In this document: positions 45,630-59,075 of the stretch, in pieces | Position numbering within the stretch: position 1 is the first letter of the stretch | How the letters are laid out: the number at the start of each line of letters is the position of its first letter | DNA from: Neospora caninum Liverpool | Taxonomy: Eukaryota > Apicomplexa > Conoidasida > Eucoccidiorida > Sarcocystidae | DNA length: 64,000 nt | Reading direction: 5' to 3' | Assembly (NCBI RefSeq): GCF_000208865.1 | Contig: NC_018398.1 | Location: 1,054,001 to 1,118,000 of the forward strand | The notes under the pieces: model-generated | The model's input: only the letters and a program-made list of their open reading frames with translations | What the model was told of the DNA's origin: nothing | The model's database searches: none | Translations under genes and position numbers: made by a program

Positions 45630-48600
45630 GCATATCCAATACATTCTGCTGTCTCTCTAGGCTTCTTTTCATGTGCTTATTTATATAGATAGATAGATAT
45701 GCATGCATTTATGAAGCGTACGTTTCATCGCATGTACGACTGCTGGAGCAGGCCTCTGACCGGGGTTCGTGTTTTGGAAACAATTCACTTTAAAACGTGT
45801 GTAGAGACTCGTTTGAATGTGTTGTAAATGTTTTTTCTATTCTCACTCCAGTCAAGGCGCCAAAGTCCTCATCGGCAAACTGTTGTGCCAGCGTCCACGG
45901 GATGAGATCCCCGGACGGTCGCATACCACGCCCGAGAGCCTGCTGAATCGCTTGTTTGGACAGATGTCCTTCGATCGAAACCTGAAGAATTCCAGAGCCG
46001 CGCAGCCGTCAAAACAGCATCACACAGCCGTGAAGACACACAGATACATACATATACATACATACATTGATGCAAGCGAGTGGACGCATCTCTTTTCATC
46101 TACTGGCCGATGTATGTATATATATATATATATATATATGCACAAACCTGTGCATGTGTTTGCTCATAGTCTTGCGTAATTCCACGTCCACCAAATATAT
46201 ATGCCCATGCACATGCAAAGCAATGTAGATATATACGCATATATTCATATATATATATATATATACTCGTACAGTCGCAACTCCATATACCCACAACATA
46301 TGCACACATGCATGCATATAAAGGATACGCAAATATAGGATTGGACAGGTCGCGGGAGCGCTGCACATCTCCAGAGGCCAAGCACGGAACTGGAAGTGAA
46401 CAGTGCTGACGGCTCACAGGTGTTTTTTGTGCTTTCTTCAGAAGCATAGCTCACTGCACGCTATCTTTCTCCGTTTCGATTCATGGGTTTTCGCTCGTGT
46501 CCTCGTTTCCCAGAAAGCCGTGTTGCACGATCTGCCTGCCGAAAATGTCCCGCCTACCTGAATCGCGCAGTAGATATCGGGGACGGTCGCCGTCTGTTCG
46601 TCAACGGGAGGCAGAAGAGCAAAGAGGAGGTGTGCAGGAGCGTCAGCCATCAACATCAAATCGTTGGGGCTGTTTTTGTAGTGCGAAGAGACAAACAGCG
46701 AGAGAAGGTTGTGGAGGAACGCCTCGGATGCGTCGTGGTACGAAAAGAGAGCATCCCGGTCGACCAAGTACAAGTCGCACTTGGAAGCTGGCGGCAGCGC
46801 AGCCTGCACAGACGAAACAAGACAAAAACGCACGAAAGGAAACGCAAACGCCAGAGTGGCAAACGAGAGCGAACCAGGAGAGACACACAGAGAGAGGGGC
46901 AGAGACAAAGACAGGAAAAGATAGGGACTGGTAGAAAGAGAGATCAAGGAGAGGGAGAGACTAGGGGCGTCGTGACAGAGGGAGCCGCCTCACTTCAGAG
47001 AGTTTCGGCGGTTCAGTTGCTCCGAGACAGAGGAGGTCGTGGAGCCAAGCTTCCACTCCGTCTCCCATGGAATAGCGGATGGGAGTGGTGAGCGTTAGCT
47101 GTTTCAAACTCCTGGCGAGGAAACCACCTTTTGGGTTGTTGCTCAACGAGGAGAATTTGTTTTGTTTTAAATCTTGAAGAAGCTTGAGCGAGAGTGCACG
47201 CCCCGTTCCCTCGTAGCCGTGGACAGTCGAGGAAAGAAGAACGACGTACGGCCCTACAAAGAGGTACGGAAAAAAGGGGAGAGAGAGCGGGTAAACTGGA
47301 AAGGAAGGACATTCTACTGAGCAGACTTTGGAATTCCACTGTGTTTCGTGTAAAGTGAACTGGAGTCCCGCGAACAGGATATGCATCTGCATGCGGCACG
47401 CATGCATCTTCAAACATACACAGCACGCAGACAGATTCACACAGATAGAAAGCTAGACAGATAGAACAGGATCTGATGCCGGTGAGCACCTACATACGTC
47501 GATATGCTCCCACAGAGACGTAGAGGGTTTCGGCGTTAACGCGGCCATCCGCAAGTCCCTTTTCGATGCATGTGAACGTTCGGCCCTCGACTGCTGCAGC
47601 GCGTCGCGGTGCCGCATGCACCCCGATGCACGCACATCCTCGCATGCAGACAGATGGATGAGCCGAGAACGTGTAAAACGCGTGTCCGGGAGAGAGAGAC
47701 AGCGAAAGCGAGAAAGAGACGCACGAGCGGGGACGCCTCTCACCAAAGAGCGACTTGACAATGGGAAGTGGAATGGAAGCGGCTTCGTCAATCACCAGCA
47801 AGTCGGCATGTGCGAGACTTTCGCGTTTGTCGGGAGTAACGAAGGTGACAGTTTGTTTGTGGCCTCTGTGAACTTCGACTCCGGTGATAAGCCGACTGGC
47901 ACCGCGACTCGAGTTGCCTTCCGACGGAGAGACGCCGCTGCTGCGCGAGGCGTGAGCCGTTGTCGCGAGTCCGGTGTCCTCGCGTGTGACGCTGAAGTCG
48001 AGATGTTCTTTGAGGCCGAGCGCGGCGAGACCCTGACAAGGCGCAGACAAAAAAAGAGGAGACGAGCGCGGAGAGGCTGGAGAGAAGACGGAAAGACGGC
48101 AAGAACGACAAAACGAAACGGCAGACGAAGCAGTTAAGGACGAGGACGAAGAAAAAAGAAGGGGACGAAGGCGAGCAGTCAGAGAACCCCGAGAGAGACG
48201 GCTTCCGGAGGCCGCGCGACACCCTGGCGGCAAAATTTCGCGTGAGTCAAAACTCTGTCTCTGTCGGGAAGTGCTCCTCGTGAGTCGGCACGACAACTGC
48301 GGCAAAGTGAGAAGGGACACTAGGCAAGGTGTGCAGCCCATCCGGCCCTGCCGGGGAAGAACACAACTTCCCAGGCTTTCACAGGCTCCAGACAGCGCGT
48401 TTCGCCTTGGCAAACGCTGTGGCAAACGACCGGACGGCAGCTTGCCTCCCTTCCCTTCGCGCTCCACCGCGACAAGCACCCCACATGCACGCGGCTCCAG
48501 CTCCGCATGCCGAAAACGCATGCATGCACGCAGTCTCATCAACGGAGTCGCTCCATGCAGGAATGCTTCCGGCTGTCCAAACGCAAAAGCATATATACAT

Positions 48601-48669
48601 ATACCGACACAAAGGCACACGGTTACACAGATGAACGTTCACAGGCGCCCACATACATACATACATACA

Positions 48670-48701
<32 letters not shown>

Positions 48702-50603
48702 CAGTGTGTGTGGTTTGAGGGGGTGTGTGTCTCCAGAGCCGTCGGTCATGCGTGAAGGTGGGTGCGGCGTAAGCGGGCACGGCGCGAAGCCGCCTGCTTG
48801 TCTGCGTCTCACTTTGATGACGAAGTCAAAGAGTGTCTTGACGTTTTCTGGCGATGGTGCAGAGACGAAGATGTTTGTGTAGTCGTAGGCGACGGCAGCC
48901 GCGACGGCAATGCCTAGCGCGGCGCTTTTTCCTCGGCCTCTGGCGGCGGTGAGTGCAAAGGTTTGGTGGAGCTGCGTCGCCAGTTTGCCTCCGTTCTGCT
49001 CTGAGGCGCCGCCGTTTGCCTTCGACTTGCCACTCGCCTGCGAGGCGAGACAGTCGAGGAAGGCGAGCACGGCCTTCGCCTGGTCGACCGAGAGACAGAG
49101 GTTGATTAGGGGCCCGACGGGCGGTGTCTCCTTGAAGTCGCGCTTCAGGCACTCTAGCTCCTCGCTCATCTTCTTCTTCTCGAGGAGCGCTTCGGAATCG
49201 GCCGCGACGCCCTTGGGAGACTCGTCACCAGTCTCGCTCTTGGAGCCTTTCAGCGGGCGCAGCGTTTGGGAGAAGGTCGTGAGCGGCAGCACGTTCAACT
49301 CGTCGTCGACAATCAAGCAGTTCCGACACCGGGCCAGGGAGAGGATGAACCGCTCGTTGAAGCGAGGCTTCACTTGGCTGAAACGCTCGGTTTTGAATCT
49401 AAAAGGACACGGAGAAAGAGAAGGGGTCGGTCGAGACACGCGTCGATCGAGACACGCGGTTCGGCGAGACAGAGAGAGAAAGAGAGAGAGAGAAACGAAC
49501 GATCTGGAGTGCTCAGGAAGGCAGCGTTTCACGAAACGCCTCGACTGAAACCGGGCAAAACTCAGCCCTGACACCAGCTCTGCATCAAGAGCGGAGCGGT
49601 GCATCGTGCTCGATTGAAGGCGACACACAGAGCCGTTACAAAACACGAAACGGCCCCGTGTCCTCTCTCTACCGGCCTTGAGAGTGTACGGTCAAATCCG
49701 GGGGATCTCGCGTTTTCGCTCAGGGTGCACAGGCTGCCTCCCCGTCCTCGCGCGCTTCAACACGTGTCCTTGAACTGCGAATAACCGCAGAGCCTCTCCT
49801 TCCCCCGTCTGGTGTTTTCCATTTCACTTCCCCGACATGAGCTCCCGTTCCCTCCTCACCTTCCTCCCGCCCATCTCCCGATTTTCATGGAGCTCGACCT
49901 CGCTTTCTCCCTCGTGTGTTCTCCATCTCGCCAGCTCTTTTTCGCCCTCTCTCTCGTGTTCTCCCTTCCGTTCCACATCTCTCTCTTCTTCTCCCTCTCT
50001 TTCTCTTCCTCGTCCTCCCCCTTTCTCTTCGTCTCCCTCTCTCGCATCTGTTCTCTCTCTGTCTCTGGTTCTCCCTCTCTCTGTCACGATCTCTCACCTG
50101 CCGTGGATGTCCATGCTGAGGTCGTAGAGTTGCTGGAGGGAGGCGAACGAGCGGAGCAGAAGGCAGATGATGCCTCCGCCCTGGACGGTTTCCACAGTTC
50201 GGCAGAGGATGTTGGGGGTGATGGCCTCGAAGTCCTGGAGAATGCACATGCCCACCGTGGACCCGAGCACCGTGTGTGTGTCTTTGTAGTAGCAGAACCG
50301 GACGTTCGTGGAGGACATGAAGAGCTCGAAGGGGTCATCGATGTTCGGGTCATACAGCCCGCGCTGGATCTTCTTCTTCACCTGCTTCGCGCGCTTCCGA
50401 CGGTGGGAAGAGAAGCCCAAGTCCTTCTTGTAACACCACAAAACGGACGGTTTCTGGGCGGGGAAGTAGCGGTGGAGGAGGTAGTGCAGATTGACCACTT
50501 GCTCAGAGCCCCTGTCGCCGATGATGACGAAGAACGAACGCTGGCCGAGGTGGATGCAGTTCTCCACGAGCGTCCGCACGCGCGGATCCACGCGCTTCCT
50601 CAT
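41233..50603 (-). CDS. NAT10: NAT10/Kre33 RNA cytidine acetyltransferase
   Basis: Nucleolar ATP-dependent enzyme that makes N4-acetylcytidine in 18S rRNA and some tRNAs and is needed for small-subunit maturation. Thirteen exons: 50603-50098, 49398-48813, 48032-47744, 47253-46994, 46803-46558, 45981-45847, 45422-44691, 44249-44040, 43774-43567, 43220-43129, 42573-42349, 41904-41826, 41393-41233. They give 1242 residues with phase kept at every junction. The start MRKRVDPRVR matches the family N-terminus. Domains in order: DUF1726-like region (VRFCYYKDT), RecA-like helicase with Walker A GRGKS (about 325) and Walker B VIDEAA (about 447), HYKNSPNDL before the GNAT domain, GNAT acetyl-CoA loop QRLGYG (about 690), then DYFGVAFGL, FVPVYMRQT, the tRNA-binding region and a Lys-rich tail ending KHKVYANR. 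Unusual points are a Glu/Asp insertion inside the GNAT domain (exon 7) and a roughly 40-residue insertion before exon 8. It is divergent from the RBM28-like gene. Confidence 0.94.
44250..44690 (-). other. GC-AG intron (intron 7) of NAT10, containing a poly-C/G run
   Basis: The donor reads GAG|GCAAGG and the acceptor ctctgcag. Phase 0 joining links the exon 7 acidic/charged insertion to exon 8, whose WLSAFACDFRARFL segment aligns with the family WLAAFWKDFRRRFL region. An uninterrupted run of about 19 C on the + strand (44653-44671) lies just inside the donor. Alternative donors further upstream (for example near 44808) cannot be fully excluded because the end of the insertion is not conserved. 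Confidence 0.65.
45155..45262 (-). repeat. Acidic low-complexity tract within NAT10 exon 7
   Basis: Repeated GAG/GAA/GAT codons encode about 35 almost purely acidic residues (runs of EEEDEE type) within the GNAT-domain region. On the + strand it reads as a TCC/TCT-rich tract. Confidence 0.9.
45595..45627. repeat. (TA)n microsatellite, NAT10 intron 6
   Basis: TA run inside the intron 45846-45423. Confidence 0.93.
46110..46265. repeat. (TA)n microsatellites, NAT10 intron 5
   Basis: TA runs at about 46112-46139 and 46246-46265, both inside the intron 46557-45982. Confidence 0.92.
48651..48699. repeat. (CATA)n tetranucleotide microsatellite, NAT10 intron 2
   Basis: About 12 uninterrupted ACAT/CATA units inside the intron 48812-48033. 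Confidence 0.95.
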
Positions 50604-52440
50604 CTTGCCCAGAAAAAGCAAAGTGAAGGCGTCGACCTCAAGATACAGCCGGAAAACAAAAACAGGGGCCCGAGACCCAGGAAAGAGAAGAGAAAAGGGA
50701 AAGAGGCGAAGACAAAGAGGAGAGAACGACTGCAGAGGTGCGGAAGAATACGGAAGAGAGAAGAAAGGGGCGTCGCGAGAGGGCGAAACACTTCAGCTGT
50801 TCCTCGGCGAACTGACAGGGTTTACGAAGTGCATCTGTCAAAGGCACGAGAGAGGAAACGCTTCCTCGCCCTCGCCTCCCACCTGGCCGCGGGCCCCGTC
50901 TCGGCCTTTCTCCTCCTGAGAAGAACGCAGAAACACAGACGCGCAGGGAACACACCCGCCGGTCGAGGAAAGGACAGCGCCGACCGAAACGCCGCGCGCG
51001 CGTATCGCTCGATCGTCGGGGAGGGGGAAAAGCGAGAAAAACGAGAGGCGAAGAAAAGCGAGAGAGATTCCCGGAGAAGACGAGGGCGAAGAGAGCGGCG
51101 AGAGAAGAGACAGAGGCAACAAAAAGAAGGAAAGAGACACAACAGATGAGTACGCGGGATTTGTCGCAAAGCGCACTGTTTCTTTAGGGGAGATGATACA
51201 CGACGTGTTGGAAATGTGGGTCAGAAGAAACGGGCATGGTGTTCTCTCCTCCGCCTCTGCACATGGGAAAATGGAGATCTTGTGTTTTCAGATTTCCAGA
51301 GAATCTCACCTCGCCATCTCGCATTTGAGGGAAAGCGAGACGGCTCCGCTTGGAAACGGGCGGTGAATCGATTCACCCGCGGATTTGCGCAAAGCTGTTT
51401 CTTTTCGCGCGCGCGCGCGCTCGTTTTTTCTCACGGGAACGAGGCGAGTCTCTCGACTGTCGGGGGGAAGCCCCGCTGCAATCGTGTCTTTCTCTGTATC
51501 TCAGGATTCGATTTGTCGCTTTTTCCCGTCTCCTTCTGCCGTTTTTTCTCTCGCCTCAGTGTCCCGAACGCGCGCGGGTCCTCACCCCACGCGAGTCTGG
51601 CGGATTCGCTTCTTTTCTCCCCTCCCAACTCGACGATTCCGCGCAAGACTGGCTTGTCGGAAAGCGCTTTCGTTTTGTTCTCTTCCGTTCCTTCTCGCTT
51701 CTCTTTCCTTCGCTCTTTTCGCGGGTTTCCTCTCTTCTTCCGCGCGTCATCCATCTCGCCGACGGACCGCCCGAGGGTCTGTCTCGCCCGCAGCCGCTCT
51801 CTACGCGGTCGCGCTTTCCGGCTTTTTCCTGAGTCATTTCTTCGGTCTCTTCCCTCTCTTCCATCAAACTTTTCTTCCTTTGCCTCTCCCCCCCCCTTGG
51901 CGTGTCTTTGCGCTTCTCCCTTGTCTCCCGTCTCTCTGCTGTCTGTTCCGCTGTATCCTCTTCTCTGCGTGCATCGTGTGTCTCCGCCCTCAGCCTTGCC
52001 TCTCTCCATTTCTCTCATCCCCGTCATTTTCCTCCTCCTTTCCCTACCTTATTTCTCTGTCTCTCTCTTCTGTCTCTCTCTTCTGTCTCTCTCTTCTGTC
52101 TCTCTCTTCTATCTCTCTCTTCTGTCTCTCTCTTCTGTCTCTCTCTTCTGTCTCTCTCTTCTGTCTCTCTCTTCTGTCTCTCTCTTCTGTCTCTCTCTTC
52201 TGTCTCTCTCTTCTGTCTCTCTCTTCTGTCTCTCTCTTCTGTCTCTCTCTTGTTTTCTTCTCTGTGTGGAAACGCGCGACGTTATGTAACGCGAACAAGT
52301 GCGAAAGCTCGATCCTTTCCAGTTGGACGAGTCGCGGGCGAGGAGGCGAAGCGAACTATCTCCGCTCCTCTCTCCCTCTCCCTCAAGACCACAGAAAACA
52401 AATACAACAGAAAAGAGACAACAGCTACGCGCGACTGGAA
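50604..52440. promoter_or_regulatory. Divergent (likely bidirectional) promoter interval, NAT10 / RBM28-like
   Basis: 1.84 kb between two outward-facing ATG codons. It should contain both promoters and both 5' leaders. The right half is pyrimidine-rich on the + strand and includes the 13-bp tandem repeat at 52056-52252. The frame of the RBM28-like exon 1 remains open leftward to about 51385 but has no upstream ATG before the chosen one and encodes only repeat-derived Ser/Leu/Phe, so it is treated as leader. No core-promoter element can be named with confidence. Confidence 0.5.
52056..52252. repeat. 13-bp tandem repeat (ttctgtctctctc), about 15 copies
   Basis: Near-perfect head-to-tail copies of ttctgtctctctc, with one ttctatctctctc variant, immediately upstream of the RBM28-like start codon. 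Because 13 is not a multiple of three, each frame reads a different Ser/Leu/Phe/Cys repeat, which produces spurious long open frames. Confidence 0.95.
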
Positions 52441-55400
52441 ATGAAGAGCCTCACCGCCAAGTCCGCCGCTTCGTCGCCTTCGGGGAAGGCAGACGCTAAG
52501 GCAAACCGTCATGGGTTTTCACGGAAAGAGAGACAGAGAAATCCTGGAAAGGCCAAAGGGAAAATGCCCAACTCGGGAGGCTCCCGCAAGGATCGACCGG
52601 AGGCGATAAGTCTGCAGGCATCTCGCGAGCACAGTCGGAAGCTGTTCAGTGCAAAACACCGAGACAGCGGCGCCGCGCTGAACTCTCCAGAGGGCTCTGC
52701 GGCCTCTCCAGCGGCGCGCGCCTCTTCCTCAGGTTATTCGCGCTCGTCCTCGCGCGACGGAAAAGAGGGAACGGATCCGCACCCCGCCCGCGAGCGAGGA
52801 AGAGACAGAGAGAAGCGGAAGATCGAGGGGGACGGTCCGCACGCGCAGACCAATCCTTCAACTCCCACGAACGCCGCTTCGCGGCCGCAGAGTCGGCACC
52901 ACCCAAGGAAAGGCGAGAGGAACGCGACGGCGTCACCTGCGAGGCGACCGCAAGGCTACGCAGCCCCAAAGACTGAAGAAGAACGTGCAGCCGAGCGAAA
53001 ACGAAGTGTCTTTGTCTCCAATCTCCCACCGGATGCCTCGAAAGAGGAACTGGACAGCATCTTCCAATCTTTCGGCGCCGTCGCGACAACCAAACTCGTG
53101 GGAGCATCTACGGAACAACAGGACAAAGATGGAAAAGGAATCACTCGATCTGCCTTCGTTATCTTCAAAGAACAAGTCAGTCTAAACATCCAAATCCCTC
53201 CAACAAGATACAAATGCATATATATATATATATATATATATCTTATATATATATATCTTATATATATCTTATATATATCTTATATATATATATATATATC
53301 TTATATATATCTTATATATATCTTATATATATCTTATATATATCTTATATGTACATATGTACAGCTGCATGCAGTGGGGTGTGTCTGTGGAGGCGTGGAG
53401 TTCCTCCTGCCTGCAGATGCTCCTGAGTGTTGGGAGATGCTTGGGGGGTTTGCATAGCGTGATAGGTTGCTTCCTCTCGTTAGGGGCGTGTTTCGCGCTC
53501 TTTGTGGCGCGCCTCTATTCTTTCTTGAACGGGCACATGCGTCTCTTGTTCTCATGCTATCGTCCTTCTCACTCTGTGTCCTCTCGGCTGAACGTTACTG
53601 GGTCAAGGCGTGTTTGCTTACCTCCCAATTCCGTTCTGTCGTTCCCTCCCACAACGCGTCTATATCTCGTCTGCCGCCTTTTGCTTTCCACGTTGTCTTC
53701 CGCGCATTCCCTGCATCCTGGCCTTCCTCTCCTGTGCCTTTGCTGCCTTCTCCTTCTCGGCATTCTTCTTTGTATTTCCCTCTTGTGATCTGGCCATCCC
53801 GCGTCTCTTTCTCCACATCTTCTCGGTGCGTTTCATCTTCTTCTCTGTCTCTTTCTTCCTGTTTCCCTTCTCCCCCCCCGCTTCTGTGCCTCGACCTTCT
53901 CGCCTCTCTTCTCGCCTCCCTTCTCGCCTCCCTTCTCGCCTCCCTTCCCATCTTCTTCTCATCTTCCTCTCATCTTCTTCTCTTTTTCTCCCTTCTTCTT
54001 CTCATCTTCCTCTCATCTTCCTCTCATCTTCTTCTCTTTTTCTCCCTTCTTCTTCTCATCTTCCTCTCATCTTCTTCTCTTTTTCTCCCTTCTTCTTGCA
54101 GGCGTCGGCAGAGCGGGCGCTGGCGGCGTGCGCGGCCTCGCCGCTCCAGAAGGGTGCGGCGAAAAACGCGTCAGCGAGCGCGAGCGGAAACGACGAAAAC
54201 CGAGTTCTCCCTGCCTCCGCCTCGTCTCTCCCCCTCAGAGGCATGTCTGTGTTTGCGGCCGAGGCGCTGGGAGTGCCGCGCCAGGCGCAAACCGAAACGG
54301 AGCAGGATCTCTGTGCGGGGAAGAAAACGGCCTTTGTTCTGCGCGGTCAGAGACTGCTCGTCCGACCTGTCCTTGCTCGAGAAGAAGCCGAAAAACTCAA
54401 GGGACAGAAAGGCCAGTGGAACCGGTAACGCAAACCACGCACACGGAACCGACAGTCTATCCGCATTCGCCTTTATGTAGAGAAGCAAAAACAGATAGAG
54501 ACCGGTGTAGATAGACACCAATAAGTCTAAATAGATAAAGTGTAGACAGGAACGGATACGTATAGATAGGTAGATCAACAGTGAGAGATAGAAGCAGAAA
54601 CGCACCCCCACAAGTGGATGTATGTATGCATATTGCTATACATCAGTGCCTATATTTAAAACAGATAGAGAGGCCAAGTGAAACAGAAGGGTGCGAAAAA
54701 AGAGATGGATATAGAGGGACGGACGGGTACTTGGAGGCCTCTGTAGATCTGTATGTAATTGTACAAAACGATGTTCCTGGTAATCGGATTTAAGTTGTCC
54801 CTTGCGTCCCTCAGGGATGCAGTCACACTCTCGGGCGGGAACGTCTCGGGAGCATTTGAGTTTTGTGTACGTCTTTCATTTCGATTTCTTCGCATGACGG
54901 TGCGCCTCACCGCACCAAAAACACTCAGTCGCCACAAGACACTTCAAGACGCTGACCCTTGAAGAGAGTTCCCACGACGCGCCTTCTTTTCCTGCGTCTG
55001 CTTTGATGTCTCACTCCCCCCGTGTTGTGTCTTCCCTTCTCTCGCCGTTGTCCATTTCCTTCCCCTTCGCGTTTCGTTTCCGTTTGCCCCTGGATCCTCT
55101 CGTGCTCTTCCTCTCCTCTGTCGTCTTCCTGGCGCTCTCCGCTTCCCCAGTCCTGCGCATACCTTTTCTGCGACTCTTTCCGCTCCGATCTCCTTCTCTC
55201 TTCAGCAAGGAAGACAGCGCGTCGCGCAGGCGCCTTCACCTCGCGTTCGAGGGGATGATCTCGCCCAAGAGTGCGGCGTTCGACGAGCTTCCCCCGCCGG
55301 AGCAGCGCAGGCGCCTCCAGGCCTGGCAAGAGAAGAAAGAGAAAATGAAAAATCCAAACTACTTTGTGAATCCAACCCGTAAGCACGACCGTACACGCCA

Positions 55401-58400
55401 GAGGGCATCTACACGGATACACCTCAAACTGCATCAAGTCCTGTGGAAAAGCAAAACGCGGGTGTTTTCCAGATTCGACGCCTCTTTCTGCCTCGCTGTG
55501 TCTCGCGTTTCCCCCGTGTCTCTTCGCCTCTTCATTCGCCACCGTCTGATGCCTCTTCAAATAGATTTTGGTAGATCCCCATCCTCGTGCAGGAGCGGAC
55601 GCAGAGGTGAAAAAACGAGAAAACGGCCGAAGCCAGGCTTTCTGTGCGGGAAAAACAGCGTTTTAAACGATCGATTAGAACTTGTGTGTCTCTGGTTGTC
55701 GGTGCTGGGTTGCCAGCCGCACGCACACTCGGATTCTGGACATTCGGTTCGAAATGCATATGATAAATCCCAAACAGGGGGGAATCGGAGGCAACACCAC
55801 TTTTGGGCATATCTCTAGTGTTTCGAGCTACGAACAGTCAGAGGACAGCGAGACAAAAAGAGGGGGTTTAAAGATGCATTTACTGAAAGTGTCTTTTTCC
55901 TTCTTTCTTTTCTTCTTCTCTTCGCGGTGGCCTCAGTCAACGAGAACGCCCCACGTGAAACGCACGGAAAAGCAAGGACACCAGATCCTCCCCTCTCCAC
56001 GGGCGAGCTCCCGCCTTCTCTTGCTTGACAACCGCCCCACTGCTGAGGGGTTGTTTGTCTCTTTCCTGGCGCCGCACTCTTTCCTTCTTGCACTCCTACG
56101 TTTGCATTCCTTGGCGCATCCTTCCCGATCTCCTGCTGCTTTGTGCACTTGTCGAAACAATGCGCGCAGCTGACAATGGAGAGCTCCCACCTCTCTGTCT
56201 TTTTGAACCACGCGCCAGGCGGCTGTCTCCCCCTCTCGCCTCTCTCTGTCTCACTCGTGTCTTTCCGTTTTTTGTGTGTTTTTGACAGGGCTCAGCGTCC
56301 GCAATTTGCCGACTTCGGCGAGCGCGAACGACTTGCGCGAAACGATGTCGCATTTCCTCGTCAAGTCTGCCGAATTCGCGCAGTTTGAGTCCTCTCGCAT
56401 GGTTCAGAGAGAAGCCGAGAGAGATGCGAGAGAGCGACGAGAGGGGCGGGGGACCGCAAAGCCGAGCGACGCAGAAGGGGAAGACTCCGGACTGAAGCCT
56501 CGACGCGTCACGCAGTTTTCGCTTCTTCATCCCAAGCAGCAGAGAAGACTAGCAGAACAAGCGATTGTGAAGGTAGGCCTACGCGAGAGCAGAAAGTCGG
56601 AAACACGAGATCGCCACGGAATCCAAAGAGGCGTAGGAGACGCGCAGCGGCGCGCGCGTGGAGACCTCGGTGTCTCTTGACAAAGGGAGCTGCGTCGCGA
56701 GTGTTTTTCTCGCTGTCACGGGTCCGGTGTTTTCTCGTTCTTTGTGTCCTCGCGGCTCCTGCGCGGCCCTCGTTCTTCCCGTGCTGTTCTTTGGACGTTT
56801 CCTCCTTTCCGTCTAATCGGTGGTTTTCCAGGTGCGGATCATTCGCGACAAAGAGCGCCGACGCGCCTCGTCGCCATACTTGCCCCTGTCGTGGAAAGAA
56901 AGCGGCTCGGCAACAGCGAAGGAGAAGCGCTCGCTGGGATTTGCCTTCGTGGACTGCGCGCATGCGGAGGTCGCAAAAATTCTGTTGAACTTTCTCGGCA
57001 GCTGCACCAGTCGCGATTTCTTGCCCGAGAACTTGGCGGCGCAGAAGGACGCGGGAGAAGAGACAGAAGACGAGGAGAGACCACGCCACGGCCGGAGCAT
57101 GTGGCGTAGGCTTATGGTCGAGTATGCGATGGAGGACGCACGGAAAGTCAAACTTAAAGTAGGTTCCGCTTACAATCGTGCGGTCGATGCGCATGCGCTC
57201 GAGAGATAAAGCTGCAAGAACAAAAAGGCCTGAAAGCGCATGTGTCTCCATGTACATGGATATATTTATTTGCATAGATGTGCCTCACACATACGATATA
57301 TAAAAGGTACATACGCACCTGTACACGCACCTTCTAAAATACATATCAATACATAGAGATCAATGCATATATATATGTATATGCATATGTATATATATGT
57401 ATATATATGAATATATATGTATATATGCATGTACGTAGTGTTAGAGGTCTCCTCCGACATCGTATGCAGTGCATGCCAGCGAGAAACTGGAGGCCGAAAA
57501 GGGGATCTTTCCACTGGAGAATAACTTTCTTCTCTCGTCTTCTAAGCTGACGCCAAGCCTGTGGTATGTGTTTCCATTCGTCAGGAAGAGAAAAATCGCG
57601 CCTATGTGCAAATGCTCGAGAGGCAAAAGAAGAAGAACCAGGAAGGAGAAGAAGGCAGTCAACCGCCTTCTTCCGCGAAGCCGTCGCTGCCAAAGAAACT
57701 GAAAACCTACAGCCGAGGTGAGCGACTAACACTGAAGCGAGACTCCATGTTACACAGTATAAAATGGGTTGCCTAGCTTTAAACAAACAACCTTTTTGGG
57801 GGGAGTGTGCCGTGTTGGACTGCGGGTTTAGACCTTCCAAACATTACGCCTAGAACGTCGGCGATGTGGAATAACCTTAAATGTCGTAGGGTACTGAAAT
57901 CCAACACGTTTCGGGCACTCTGGCGTTTTGCCTTCCCCTGTATTCCTCAACTCGCTTTTCTTCGCGCCCAAGTTGTTTAGCTTTCGGTTTCCCGCTCTCA
58001 ATGCGCAAAAAGCGTTGCCTTCTTTTTGCCCGTATGTCTTCAGCAGTTTATCCCTTCTTTCTGGTTTCAGTGTTTCGTTCCTGTTGCACTTTTTCGGCGC
58101 ATGCGTTTTCCCCTGACTTCGTCTCTCCCAGGCAAGCGTCAACGGGAACGTCGTCGCCAGGCGCGTCTCGCCGCTGCTGGCGTGGGTGAATCGCAATCTT
58201 TGCTGAACGGCATCGAAAACGAAAAGACGTTTGAGAAGAAGGAGGCGAGTCAGAGTGCAAGTGAAGCAAACAAGAAACATGTGAACGACGAGAGCAAGAG
58301 GACGGAAGGCAAGAAGCGGAAGATTAGCAGAGAGGCTGACGAAAGCTCGGCTGCAGAGGACGAAATCCTCGTCTTTGATGAAGAAGGCGAAGCCAACGCG

Positions 58401-59039
58401 GTGAGCGTTTCTCTGCAGCGATGGAGAAGGACCAGATCTAAATCCACGGTCGCGTCCTGCCTGAAGAAACGAAAGTATCCACACCTTTCCGAGTTTGTTT
58501 CGTGTGGCTGCTCACTAGATGGCCATCGTTACGCAGAACCGAGAACTCTTCGAGCTCTGTTTTTGGTGGGACTCGTTTCGTACACGCGGAGCATTTCACC
58601 TTCCTCCACAACGCCGCGCAGCTTTACAACTCCGCCACGAACAGGAAGTGCTGTTGGACAGCTCGCCTGCAGGTTGTGAGGGTAGTCTCAAGTTTGCCTC
58701 TCGGGTGTTTCTAAAGGCGCTTCATCGTGACAAGGCGAAAGTCTTTGTCTCTGAATCTGCTGAGAACCGTCGAGTGCCTGGTGGTCCGTCAGGAAGCTGA
58801 AGAGCTCTAGGTTGTTGCGTACAAATCTACACTTCTTGTCTTTTTGTCGCAGCCTCGCGTCTTCCCGAAACGCATAAAATCTCACGCTGACTCTCGACGA
58901 CGAAGAAAGCAGCAGCATCGATCAAAACAGGAAAATGCGAATCTTGAGGTAAGCAATGCTGGTGGTATTTCATCCGAATAGTGGTCAGCACGTACTCTCT
59001 ACACGTTCCACCTTATATAGCGTCGGATCACGTGCTGAT

Positions 59040-59075
<36 letters not shown>

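Noticed and set aside
48639..48812. Tyr/Val/Cys/Met repeat peptide at the end of a NAT10 frame
   Set aside because: Translation of the (CATA)n microsatellite in intron 2, after the exon 2 donor at 48812.
49812..51149. 445-codon + strand ORF
   Set aside because: It is antisense to NAT10 exon 1 and the start of the promoter interval; composition is Arg/Glu-rich shadow. The minus strand carries clear NAT10 homology.
51385..52440. 350-codon in-frame upstream extension of the RBM28-like exon 1
   Set aside because: It has no ATG before 52441 in that frame, and most of it is translation of a 13-bp pyrimidine repeat (Ser/Leu/Phe/Cys). Treated as promoter and leader.
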